Shown here: positions 6,531-12,142 of the stretch, piece after piece | How the letters are laid out: each line of letters begins with the position of its first letter | Numbering within the stretch: position 1 is the first letter of the stretch | Assembly (NCBI GenBank): GCA_963922535.1 | Contig: CAWUIN010000084.1 | Location: 1 to 12,142, forward strand | Direction: 5' to 3' | From: Tectiglobus sp963922535 | GTDB lineage: Bacteria > Pseudomonadota > Alphaproteobacteria > Rhizobiales > Hyphomicrobiaceae | Length of the DNA stretch: 12,142 nt | Translations under genes and position numbers: made by a program | The notes under the pieces: generated by a model | What the model saw: only the letters and a program-made list of their open reading frames with translations | Databases searched by the model: none | What the model was told of the DNA's origin: nothing

Positions 6531-6758
6531 TCACTCCAACACAATCCAGCGTTTGTTGCGCGAGATTGGCGCCGTTTCCTGGATTTGCACTCTTTCGCCA
6601 ACCTTGCATGCATTGGCTTCGTCATGTGCATGGTATTTTTTTGAGCGTCGCACCACTTTCTTATAAAGCGGATGGGTATAACGGCGCTCAACCATGACGA
6701 CGACTGTCTTATCATTTTTGTCAGACACCACAGTGCCATGCAAAATTCGTTTCGGCAT
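6531..6758 (-). CDS. rpsQ: 30S ribosomal protein S17
   Basis: Primary 16S rRNA-binding protein of the small-subunit body with an OB fold. The 75-residue product starts MPKRILHGTVVSDKNDKTVVV and contains the S17 motif around RRYTHPLYKKVVRRSKKYHAHDE (about 25-47), then GERVQIQETAPISRNKRW and a short end IVLE. It is a little shorter than many alphaproteobacterial S17 proteins, lacking their few extra C-terminal residues, but is complete. The start at 6758 is 8 bases after the rpmC stop; an AGGA lies 12 bases upstream, partly inside rpmC, which suggests coupling. It is the last gene of the S10 block. Confidence 0.97.
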   Translation of the reverse strand: MPKRILHGTVVSDKNDKTVVVMVERRYTHPLYKKVVRRSKKYHAHDEANACKVGERVQIQETAPISRNKRWIVLE

Positions 6759-6766
6759 TTTTTTCG

Positions 6767-6988
6767 TTAATCCTGTTGGCCGCCGTTTACTTGCTGTAAA
6801 GCGTTGTGTTTTTCCCGTGCAATGGTTTTGACACGTGCAATGTCGCGCCGCACCTGACGCACGCGTGCTGTATTCTCAAGTTGACCGCTGGCCGCCTGGA
6901 AACGCAAATTAAACTGTTCCCGTTTGAGCCTGATGAGCTGATCATCAAGCTGATCCAGCGACATGTCGCGGAATTCAGAAGCCGCCAT
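6767..6988 (-). CDS. rpmC: 50S ribosomal protein L29
   Basis: Small helical protein beside L23 at the exit-tunnel mouth, near the docking site for signal recognition particle and trigger factor. The 73-residue product is two antiparallel helices: FRDMSLDQLDDQLIRLKREQFNLRFQ (about 6-31) and then the family signature QLENTARVRQVRRDIARVKTI (36-56). A short polar tail (QQVNGGQQD) ends it. The start at 6988 has GGAGA six bases upstream. It is 13 bases after rplP and 8 bases before rpsQ. Confidence 0.98.
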   Translation of the reverse strand: MAASEFRDMSLDQLDDQLIRLKREQFNLRFQAASGQLENTARVRQVRRDIARVKTIAREKHNALQQVNGGQQD

Positions 6989-7001
6989 TTCTAGTCTCCG
7001 C

Positions 7002-7412
7002 TTATCCGATGCGCGTTACGATGCGCGTTTTGATCGGCAGTTTTGCCGCTCCAAGCTTCAGCGCCTCACGCGCCAATTCATCGGAAACGCCATCAAGTTC
7101 AAACATAATACGACCGGGATGAACTTTCGCAGCCCAGTAATCCGGCGATCCCTTACCCTTACCCATACGAACTTCCGCGGGCTTGGAAGAGACTGGCAAA
7201 TCCGGAAACACACGGATCCAGACGCGGCCTGCGCGTTTCATATGACGTGTAATCGCACGCCGCGCAGCCTCGATCTGACGCGATGTTATACGCTCCGGCT
7301 CCACCGCTTTAAGGCCATGCGAACCAAAGTTCAAAGAGGTGCCGCCCTTGGCGTTGCCCTTGATCCGGCCCTTCATAACCTTGCGGAACTTCGTCCGTTT
7401 TGGTTGCAGCAT
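7002..7412 (-). CDS. rplP: 50S ribosomal protein L16
   Basis: Large-subunit protein that contacts the acceptor arm of A-site tRNA and stabilises the peptidyl-transferase region. The 136-residue product begins MLQPKRTKFRKVMKGR, followed by GNAKGGTSLNFGSHGLKA (about 19-36). The typical block ITRHMKRAGRVWIRVFPDLPVSSKPAEVRMGKGKGSP (54-90) follows, and the protein ends with RIVTRIG. The length and all signatures are standard. The arginine that is hydroxylated in E. coli (R81) falls in the conserved VRMGKGKG segment, which is kept. GAGGA lies 7 bases before the ATG, and the gap after rpsC is 20 bases. Confidence 0.98.
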   Translation of the reverse strand: MLQPKRTKFRKVMKGRIKGNAKGGTSLNFGSHGLKAVEPERITSRQIEAARRAITRHMKRAGRVWIRVFPDLPVSSKPAEVRMGKGKGSPDYWAAKVHPGRIMFELDGVSDELAREALKLGAAKLPIKTRIVTRIG

Positions 7413-7432
7413 CGTTCAATCCTCAAACTCGG

Positions 7433-8185
7433 TTATTGGCGGCCGGCGCCGGAGCGATTGCCGCGATCACCACGGTCGTTGTCGCGGCGCCGCCCGGCGT
7501 TTCCACCGCCACCTTCCTGCATATCAAGAGCACGTCGTTCGGATGCCATAGGATCGTGCTGCATAATTTCACCTTTGAATATCCAAACCTTGATCCCAAT
7601 AATGCCGTAAGCGGTCTTTGCGCGGCCGTAGCCAAAATCGATGTCGGCGCGAAGCGTGTGCAATGGCACACGGCCTTCGCGATACCATTCCGTGCGCGCA
7701 ATTTCAGCGCCACCAAGACGGCCGGCACAGTTGATACGAACACCTAATGCGCCAAGGCGCAGAGCCGATTGTACGGCACGTTTCATGGCACGGCGGAATG
7801 CAACGCGGCGCTCCAACTGCTGCGCAATGCCTTCAGCAATAAGCGTTGCGTCAATTTCCGGCTTGCGCACTTCAACGACGTTCAGGTGCACTTCGGAACG
7901 GGTAAGGCTCGACAGTTGCCCGCGCAATTTGTCGATATCAGCCCCTTTTTTTCCAATGAGTACGCCTGGTCGTGCCGTATGAATGGTAACGCGGCACTTC
8001 CTGTGCGGACGCTCAATAATCACCTTTGATATACCGGCCTGGCGCTGCATCTTCATAATATGTGCACGCAGCCGCATGTCTTCGTGCAGCAGGTTGCCGT
8101 ATTCGCCCGTGTTGGCATACCAGCGGCTGTCCCAGGTGCGGTTAATGCCGACGCGTAAGCCGATTGGATTGACTTTATGACCCAT
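7433..8185 (-). CDS. rpsC: 30S ribosomal protein S3
   Basis: Head protein of the small subunit that lines the mRNA entry tunnel and helps unwind mRNA. The 250-residue product begins MGHKVNPIGLRVGINRTWDSRWYA. It has an N-terminal KH domain with the GxxG-type loop in RPGVLIGKKGADIDKLR (about 73-89), and a C-terminal S3 domain with RINCAGRLGGAEIARTEWYREGRVPLHTLRADIDFG (around 151-186). The last roughly 30 residues are glycine-, arginine- and aspartate-rich and probably disordered, extending past the E. coli end (233 residues). Such tails are common in this class. It starts 17 bases after rplV. Confidence 0.98.
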   Translation of the reverse strand: MGHKVNPIGLRVGINRTWDSRWYANTGEYGNLLHEDMRLRAHIMKMQRQAGISKVIIERPHRKCRVTIHTARPGVLIGKKGADIDKLRGQLSSLTRSEVHLNVVEVRKPEIDATLIAEGIAQQLERRVAFRRAMKRAVQSALRLGALGVRINCAGRLGGAEIARTEWYREGRVPLHTLRADIDFGYGRAKTAYGIIGIKVWIFKGEIMQHDPMASERRALDMQEGGGGNAGRRRDNDRGDRGNRSGAGRQ

Positions 8186-8202
8186 AATTTCAGTTCCTGT
8201 GC

Positions 8203-8589
8203 TTACATCTCAGCAATTGGCTTTTGCTCGCGTACGATAACGGTGATTTGCGAGAACGGTTTCATAATTCCGGCAGAACGACCACGGCCACGTGCATGGA
8301 AACGTTTCATAACGATATTCTTGCCAACGAAAGCTTCCGCAACGATCAGATCGTCAGGATCAAGGCCGTGGTTATTCTCTGCATTTGCAATTGCCGACAT
8401 TACGCATTTGCGAACATCGATGGCGATCCGCTTGCGCGAAAACTCCAGATCTGCCAACGCCTGGGCAACCTTCTTGCCGCGTATCATGCCTGCAACCAGC
8501 TTCAGCTTTTGTGGCGAAATCCTTAAATTGCGCAAGATGGCTTTTGCTTCATTATCGGGAAGAACGCGCTCGCGTTTTGGCTTACCCAT
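8203..8589 (-). CDS. rplV: 50S ribosomal protein L22
   Basis: Exit-tunnel protein; its long beta hairpin reaches the tunnel constriction and contacts nascent chains and macrolides. The 128-residue product contains LRISPQKLKLVAGMIRGKKVAQALADLEF (about 22-50), then SAIANAENNHGLDPDDLIVAEAFVGK (65-90). The hairpin region KRFHARGRGRSAGIMKPFSQITVIV (95-119) is intact, with no sign of the deletions linked to macrolide resistance. The length is normal for alphaproteobacteria. It begins 15 bases after rpsS. Confidence 0.98.
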   Translation of the reverse strand: MGKPKRERVLPDNEAKAILRNLRISPQKLKLVAGMIRGKKVAQALADLEFSRKRIAIDVRKCVMSAIANAENNHGLDPDDLIVAEAFVGKNIVMKRFHARGRGRSAGIMKPFSQITVIVREQKPIAEM

Positions 8590-8604
8590 TTCTGTTCCCT
8601 GCCT

Positions 8605-8880
8605 TTAGCGTTTTGACTTCTTGTCAGCACCATGGCCGAAATAAGTCCGCGTTGGTGAAAACTCGCCGAACTTGTGGCCGATCATGTCTTCTGTTACGAG
8701 CACCGGGATGTGCTTTTTTCCGTTGTAGACACCGAATGTCAGACCGACAAACTGCGGCAGTATGGTAGATCGGCGTGACCAGATCTTAATGATTTCCTTG
8801 CGTCCCGATTCACGTACCTTCTCGACCTTTTTAAGTAGATATCCATCTACAAACGGGCCTTTCCAAACTGAGCGTGCCAC
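8605..8880 (-). CDS. rpsS: 30S ribosomal protein S19 (GTG start)
   Basis: Head protein of the small subunit that pairs with S13 near the A-site finger and tRNA. The 91-residue product reads MARSVWKGPFVDGYLLKKVEK at its start, the standard sequence, provided translation begins at GTG 8880. Later signatures are IKIWSRRSTILPQFVGLTFGVYNGKKHIPV (about 31-60) and GHKFGEFSPTRTYFGH (68-83). The usual length is 91-93, which supports the GTG. The frame stays open 12 more codons upstream, but those residues have no S19 homology and would start inside the gap hairpin. A strong AAGGAGAG stands six bases before the GTG. Confidence 0.97.
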   Translation of the reverse strand: MARSVWKGPFVDGYLLKKVEKVRESGRKEIIKIWSRRSTILPQFVGLTFGVYNGKKHIPVLVTEDMIGHKFGEFSPTRTYFGHGADKKSKR

Positions 8881-8945
8881 GCTTTTCTCTCCTTCAAGCT
8901 GCCGACTGGCAGACAAAATTGTCTGTTCCGACTGCTCGTCTGCTT
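8881..8945 (-). promoter_or_regulatory. rpsS leader: hairpin, direct repeats and strong Shine-Dalgarno
   Basis: The 65-base gap after rplB holds an inverted repeat, CAGACAA-TT-TTGTCTG on the minus strand (8910-8925); in RNA this would fold as a 6-base-pair stem with a four-base loop. It is bracketed by two direct copies of a 7-mer (ccgactg on the plus strand, 8902-8908 and 8928-8934). Downstream is AAGGAGAG (8887-8894), six bases before the rpsS GTG. No T tract follows the stem, so it is not an intrinsic terminator. The Shine-Dalgarno is clear; any regulatory role for the hairpin is inference. Confidence 0.5.
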
Positions 8946-9767
8946 TTATTTCGATTTATGCCGGCTGCGGACGATAAACTTTTCGGTCGACTTGTTCTTG
9001 CGCGTGCGTACACCCTTGGCAATTTTGCCCCACGGCGTTTTGAAGATGCGGCCACCGTTTGTCCGCCCGCCATTCGGGTGGTCGATCGGGTTCATCTCAA
9101 TGCCACGGGTCTGCGGGCGCTTGCCTTTCCAACGCGAACGGCCAGCCTTGCCGATAACGATGTTGGAATGCTCGGGGTTGGAGACTGCGCCGACGCTTGC
9201 CATGCACGCCGCGCTTACCTGCCGTGTTTCACCCGAATTGAGCTTGAGGATTGCCCATCCGGCATCACGGCCAACCAATTGTACGTAGGTTCCTGCAGAA
9301 CGAGCGATTTGTCCACCCTTGCCAGGCTTTAATTCAACGTTATGAATAATCGTACCGATCGGCATTGCCGATAATGGCATGGCATTTCCGGGCTTGACGT
9401 CAACCTTCTCGCCGGAAATAATAGTGTTGCCAACGGCTAGGCGCTGCGGTGCAAGAATATACGACATCGCCCCGTCTTCATACTTGATGAGCGCGATAAA
9501 TGCCGTACGGTTTGGGTCGTATTCCAGCCTTTCAACAGTTGCAGGCATATCGTGCTTGCGGCGCCGAAAATCGATCTTGCGATAGGCGCGCTTGTGGCCG
9601 CCTCCGATGTGACGCGATGTAATGCGCCCAGTATTGTTGCGGCCACCGCTTTTGGAGAGTCCCTCGGTTAAAACTTTAACCGGCTTGCCCTTCCAAAGGT
9701 GTGAACGATCAACGATCACTAGGTGGCGAATGCCCGGAGACGTTGGATTGAATGTTTTAAGTGCCAT
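8946..9767 (-). CDS. rplB: 50S ribosomal protein L2 with an altered HPHGGGEG loop
   Basis: One of the most conserved ribosomal proteins: binds 23S rRNA close to the peptidyl-transferase centre and is needed for subunit joining. The 273-residue product carries the standard blocks GGRNNTGRITSRHIGGGHKRAYR (41-63), RLEYDPNRTAFIAL (80-93), the SH3-like domain, and NVELKPGKGGQIARSAGTYVQL (143-164). The near-universal motif [12 protein letters not shown] is changed: here residues 226-240 read NPIDHPNGGRTNGGR. His230, equivalent to E. coli His229 of the mature protein, is kept. The following histidine is asparagine, the loop is about three residues shorter, and the usual HPVTPWG reads IFKTPWG. The rest of the gene is intact, so it is surely functional. 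It starts 11 bases after rplW. Confidence 0.97.
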   Translation of the reverse strand: MALKTFNPTSPGIRHLVIVDRSHLWKGKPVKVLTEGLSKSGGRNNTGRITSRHIGGGHKRAYRKIDFRRRKHDMPATVERLEYDPNRTAFIALIKYEDGAMSYILAPQRLAVGNTIISGEKVDVKPGNAMPLSAMPIGTIIHNVELKPGKGGQIARSAGTYVQLVGRDAGWAILKLNSGETRQVSAACMASVGAVSNPEHSNIVIGKAGRSRWKGKRPQTRGIEMNPIDHPNGGRTNGGRIFKTPWGKIAKGVRTRKNKSTEKFIVRSRHKSK

Positions 9768-9778
9768 GTCCTGATCCC

Positions 9779-10072
9779 TTAAAGACCTGTTGTCACGTCG
9801 ATCGAATGACCTTCTTCGAGCGTGACGAAAGCTTTTTTGACATCGACCTGACGGCCGCGGACGCCACGAAAGGTCTTGCGTTTGCCTTTGCGCACGAGCG
9901 TATTAACAGCCTTCACCTTAACGTTGAACAGTTGTTCTATCGCCTGCTTGATTGCATGTTTGGTTGCTTCTTTGCGCACATTAAAAACAATCTGATTGCT
10001 TTCTGAAACGATCGTCGATTTTTCCGTAATTACCGGCGAAACAATTATGTCGTATGCATCGATGCGGGCCAT
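9779..10072 (-). CDS. rplW: 50S ribosomal protein L23
   Basis: Docking protein at the exit-tunnel mouth for trigger factor, signal recognition particle and the SecY channel. The 97-residue product contains DIIVSPVITEKSTIVSESNQIVFNVRKEATKHAIKQAIEQLFNVKVKAVNTL (about residues 8-59), the full L23 core, followed by the tunnel-facing loop KGKRKTFRGVRGRQVDVKKAFVTL. The conserved trigger-factor-docking acidic residue region near the N-terminus looks normal (SPVITEKS). Its ATG shares one base with the rplD stop (TGATG), so translation is coupled to L4. Confidence 0.98.
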   Translation of the reverse strand: MARIDAYDIIVSPVITEKSTIVSESNQIVFNVRKEATKHAIKQAIEQLFNVKVKAVNTLVRKGKRKTFRGVRGRQVDVKKAFVTLEEGHSIDVTTGL

Positions 10073-10848
10073 CAGACAGCCTCCTCTTCGCTCACTGCCT
10101 CATCAGCCAGTGCAGGTGATGAGGCCGCTGATGCTTCCTGTGCTGCCGCTGGAGGTGCAGGCTCCGAAGACGGAAGCTTCGTGCCGTCAAAACGCTGTTC
10201 CAGAGCTTCCAGCGCTGCCTTGGTCAGCACCAGCTTGTGACGGCGCAGAATATCATAGACGTTAATACCCTGTACCGGCAGGACATCAATCATTGGGATA
10301 TTGCGCGCTGCCTGCGCGAACATCGGCTCAATTTCATTGCCGCCGATAATCAACGCATTTGTCCAGTCGAGCCTGATGAATTGCGCTTTGAGTGATTTGG
10401 TTTTTCCATCGTTTGATGTCGCTTCATCCAGAATGAATAATTCACCGGACTTTGCCTTTGCCGAAAGAGCGTGCCGCAAGGCCAGGGCGCGGACCTTTTT
10501 AGGCATAGAGATCGCGTGGCTGCGTGGTTTCGGGCCGAATGCCTTGCCGCCGCCACGGAACTGCGGAGCTTTGCGTGAACTGTGGCGAGCGCCACCGGAT
10601 CCCTTCTGGCGAACAAACTTGCGGCCAGTAGCGCTGACCTGGGAACGATCTTTAGCATGGTGCGTACCTGCCATCCGCTTCAACAACTGATAACGCACCA
10701 TGCGCTGCAGAATGTCCTTGCGTGGCTCCAGACCAAAAATCGCTTCCTTCAGAGTGATGGTTCCAGCCTCGCTAGCATCCAGCGTTGTGATATTAAGCTC
10801 GATCGCTTTCGTCGCGCCGGCATCAGAGTTTTCGATGTTAGCTTGCAT
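10072..10848 (-). CDS. rplD: 50S ribosomal protein L4 with N- and C-terminal extensions
   Basis: Assembly protein whose long loop reaches the exit-tunnel constriction with L22; in E. coli it also represses the S10 operon. The 258-residue product contains IFGLEPRKDILQRMVRYQLLKRMAGTHHAKDRSQV (about 37-71) and the basic tunnel loop with GSGGARHSSRKAPQFRGGGKAFGP (83-106). The C-terminal part is NVYDILRRHKLVLTKAALEALEQRF (196-220). E. coli L4 is 201 residues. The excess is about 16 residues at the front (polar, MQANIENSDAGATKA) and 38 at the end (221-258, alanine-, proline- and glutamate-rich, finishing SEEEAV). No later start codon fits the N-terminus. GGAG lies 10 bases before the ATG; rplC ends 5 bases upstream. 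Confidence 0.97.
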   Translation of the reverse strand: MQANIENSDAGATKAIELNITTLDASEAGTITLKEAIFGLEPRKDILQRMVRYQLLKRMAGTHHAKDRSQVSATGRKFVRQKGSGGARHSSRKAPQFRGGGKAFGPKPRSHAISMPKKVRALALRHALSAKAKSGELFILDEATSNDGKTKSLKAQFIRLDWTNALIIGGNEIEPMFAQAARNIPMIDVLPVQGINVYDILRRHKLVLTKAALEALEQRFDGTKLPSSEPAPPAAAQEASAASSPALADEAVSEEEAV

Positions 10849-10853
10849 GACGA

Positions 10854-11597
10854 TTATGCTCCACTTTCAGATGCGGCGGCATCCTGGCCGGCATCTGTCT
10901 CCTGGCTGGCCGCGATTGCTTCAGGAGCTTTGAAGGCTCCCGGCATCGGAACACCCTCCGGCAATGGTTTTTTTGCAGCGTCGCGGACCATGACCCAGCC
11001 ACCCTTATGGCCCGGTATGGCTCCTTTGATCATTAAAAGTCCGCGTTCAACGTCTGTCTTAACGATCTCAAGGTTCTGCGTTGTAACCCGTTCGGCACCG
11101 AGATGACCGGCCATTTTCTTGCCTTTAAAGACCTTGCCTGGATCTTGACACTGGCCGGTTGAACCGTGTGCACGATGCGAGATTGATACACCGTGCGATG
11201 CGCGCATGCCGCCGAAATTCCAGCGTTTCATCGCACCTGCAAAGCCCTTACCCATGCTTGTGCCGGTCACATCGACTTTTTGACCGGGAAGAAAATGATT
11301 CGCTGTCATGACAGAGCCGACACCGATGAGATTGTCGGGACTAACCCGAAATTCGACAACCTTGCTTTTAGGCTCGACGTTAGCCAGGACAAAATTCTGC
11401 TGCTCCGACTTTGAAACACGCGAACGCCGGCGTGTTCCGGCACCAAGGCGCACAGCGCAGTAGCCGTCGCGTTCGTTAGTGCGCTGGCCGACAACCTGGC
11501 AACCTTCAAGCTTCAAAACAGTCACAGGCACGTGTTCACCGCTTTCTAAAAAAATGCGTGTCATGCCTACTTTCTGTGCAATCAAACCGGAGCGCAT
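10854..11597 (-). CDS. rplC: 50S ribosomal protein L3 with a polar C-terminal tail
   Basis: Assembly-initiating 23S rRNA-binding protein whose central extension approaches the peptidyl-transferase centre. The 247-residue product begins MRSGLIAQKVGMTRIFLESGEHVPVTVLKL, typical of alphaproteobacteria. The core includes GTSMGKGFAGAMKRWNFGGMRASHGVSISHRAHGSTG (112-148) and GQCQDPGKVFKGKKMAGHLG (149-168). Gln151 corresponds to the glutamine methylated by PrmB in E. coli (Q150), by family knowledge. Residues from about 224 form an alanine-, glutamate- and serine-rich tail beyond the E. coli length (209). The ATG has AAGGAAGG five bases upstream; the gap after rpsJ is 87 bases. Confidence 0.98.
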   Translation of the reverse strand: MRSGLIAQKVGMTRIFLESGEHVPVTVLKLEGCQVVGQRTNERDGYCAVRLGAGTRRRSRVSKSEQQNFVLANVEPKSKVVEFRVSPDNLIGVGSVMTANHFLPGQKVDVTGTSMGKGFAGAMKRWNFGGMRASHGVSISHRAHGSTGQCQDPGKVFKGKKMAGHLGAERVTTQNLEIVKTDVERGLLMIKGAIPGHKGGWVMVRDAAKKPLPEGVPMPGAFKAPEAIAASQETDAGQDAAASESGA

Positions 11598-11684
11598 GGG
11601 CGCCTTCCTTTTTTTATTGGATCTTGTCGTGCTGAAGCGTTAACTTCCGGCAGCAGAGGATCCGGCTAAACGGACATATATCCC
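11598..11684 (-). other. rpsJ-rplC intergenic gap
   Basis: This 87-base spacer holds no open reading frame. Just before the rplC start the minus strand carries an A-rich run (AATAAAAAAAGGAAGG) containing the rplC Shine-Dalgarno. A short CCGG-type inverted repeat is present further upstream, but it is weak and not followed by a T tract. I see no promoter I would defend. Confidence 0.5.
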
Positions 11685-11993
11685 TTAGAGCTTGATTTCG
11701 ACGTCGACCCCAGCTGCAAGATCCAGTTTCATCAGAGCGTCAACTGTTTGCGGAGTGGGATCAATGATATCCAACAGCCGCTTGTGGGTGCGCATTTCAA
11801 ATTGTTCGCGGCTTGCCTTATCAATGTGAGGCGAACGGATGACGGTGAATTTTTCCTTGCGCGTTGGCAAAGGTATTGGCCCGCGCACTTCTGCACCCGT
11901 GCGTTTCGCAGTATTGACGATCTCGCGTGTTGAGGCATCCAGGACGCGATGGTCAAACGCCTTGAGACGTATGCGGATGTTCTGGCCGTTCAT
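11685..11993 (-). CDS. rpsJ: 30S ribosomal protein S10, first gene of the S10 block
   Basis: Head protein of the small subunit that pairs with S3 and S14; as NusE it also joins NusB in transcription antitermination. The 102-residue product is standard: MNGQNIRIRLKAFDHRVLDAST at the start, then the conserved loop GPIPLPTRKEKFTVIRSPHIDK (about 38-59), REQFEMRTHKRLLDIIDPTPQTVDALMKLDLAAGVDVEIKL to the end. A GGAG lies 13 bases before the ATG at 11993, rather far, with no better site. Between it and tuf is an intrinsic terminator, and only about 30 bases separate the terminator from the start. Confidence 0.98.
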   Translation of the reverse strand: MNGQNIRIRLKAFDHRVLDASTREIVNTAKRTGAEVRGPIPLPTRKEKFTVIRSPHIDKASREQFEMRTHKRLLDIIDPTPQTVDALMKLDLAAGVDVEIKL

Positions 11994-12023
11994 TGCCGTG
12001 TTCTCACTCCTGAAATGGGCTTT

Positions 12024-12063
12024 AAAAAGAATGAAGCGCCCGCCGGAGCAGACGCTTCATTCT
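12024..12063 (-). terminator. Intrinsic terminator after tuf
   Basis: On the minus strand the gap after tuf contains a perfect 11-base-pair stem: AGAATGAAGCG (12053-12063) and its complement CGCTTCATTCT (12028-12038), with a 14-base loop. Its 3' arm runs into a T tract (12024-12028). This is a textbook rho-independent terminator for tuf transcription. The opposite strand lacks a T tract, so it works in one direction. It stops about 30 bases before the rpsJ ATG. Confidence 0.85.
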
Positions 12064-12074
12064 CTAATCCGATG

Positions 12075-12142
12075 TTACTCGCTAATTGCCGCGACGACTC
12101 CGGCGCCGACGGTGCGGCCGCCTTCGCGGATCGCGAAGCGTA
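12075..12142 (-). CDS. tuf: Elongation factor Tu, C-terminal end (cut by the window edge)
   Basis: GTPase that delivers aminoacyl-tRNA to the ribosome. Only 21 complete codons and the TAA stop (12075-12077) are inside the window. They read RFAIREGGRTVGAGVVAAISE, which matches the C-terminus of EF-Tu domain III, where RFAIREGGRTVGAGVV is nearly invariant. The final residues vary among species (often AKIIE). tuf ahead of rpsJ is the usual str-S10 junction in proteobacteria. The gene is followed by an intrinsic terminator. Confidence 0.96.
   Translation of the reverse strand, partial: RFAIREGGRTVGAGVVAAISE

Noticed and set aside
6963..7610. Open frame of 215 codons on the plus strand opposite rplP, rpmC and rpsC
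   Set aside because: Antisense to three certain genes, low-complexity arginine/serine-rich translation, no family resemblance.
8881..8916. Upstream extension of rpsS by 12 codons
   Set aside because: S19 begins at the ARSVWKGPFVDGYLL motif; the extension would start inside the leader hairpin and ignore a strong Shine-Dalgarno before the GTG.
1..12142. Possible novel defence, mobile or biosynthetic system
   Set aside because: Every coding region is a recognised housekeeping gene in standard order on one strand, with no repeats, integrase, transposase or unknown gene.

Overview
This window is a chromosomal ribosomal-protein gene cluster (the S10 and spc operons, with the ends of their neighbours) from an alphaproteobacterium. 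Every gene I can support lies on the minus strand, so transcription runs from base 12142 towards base 1. Gene order in that direction is tuf (3' end only), rpsJ, rplC, rplD, rplW, rplB, rpsS, rplV, rpsC, rplP, rpmC, rpsQ, rplN, rplX, rplE, rpsN, rpsH, rplF, rplR, rpsE, rpmD, rplO, secY and adk (5' part only). The alphaproteobacterial assignment rests on adk directly after secY with no rpmJ between them, on a 101-residue zinc-free S14, and on family-typical sequences in S5, L24, L18 and L3. I cannot name the order or genus with confidence.

Layout: 12075-12142 is the C-terminus of EF-Tu, followed by a strong intrinsic terminator (12024-12063). The S10 block (rpsJ to rpsQ, 11993 down to 6531) encodes S10, L3, L4, L23, L2, S19, L22, S3, L16, L29 and S17. 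A 156-base gap (6375-6530) marks the usual S10/spc boundary. The spc block (rplN to secY, 6374 down to 329) encodes L14, L24, L5, S14, S8, L6, L18, S5, L30, L15 and the SecY translocon channel. adk starts inside the secY stop codon and runs off the left edge. Most gaps are 1-25 bases and several genes overlap, as expected for one long co-transcribed and translationally coupled unit. No stretch above 300 bases lacks a gene.

The genes act together in building the ribosome. The large-subunit proteins L2, L3, L4, L22, L23, L24 and L29 shape the peptidyl-transferase region and the exit tunnel. S3, S5, S8, S10, S14, S17 and S19 build the 30S head and body. SecY is the membrane channel that docks at the tunnel exit, and Adk balances adenylate nucleotides.

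I found no mobile element, CRISPR array, tRNA, pseudogene or unknown gene, and no evidence of a new biological system. Points worth a second look are modest: an altered, shortened HPHGGGEG loop in L2; a terminator between tuf and rpsJ that leaves almost no room for an S10 promoter; hairpins before rpsS and rpsN; acidic or charged tails on L3, L4 and S5; an N-terminal extension on L5; and two GTG starts.
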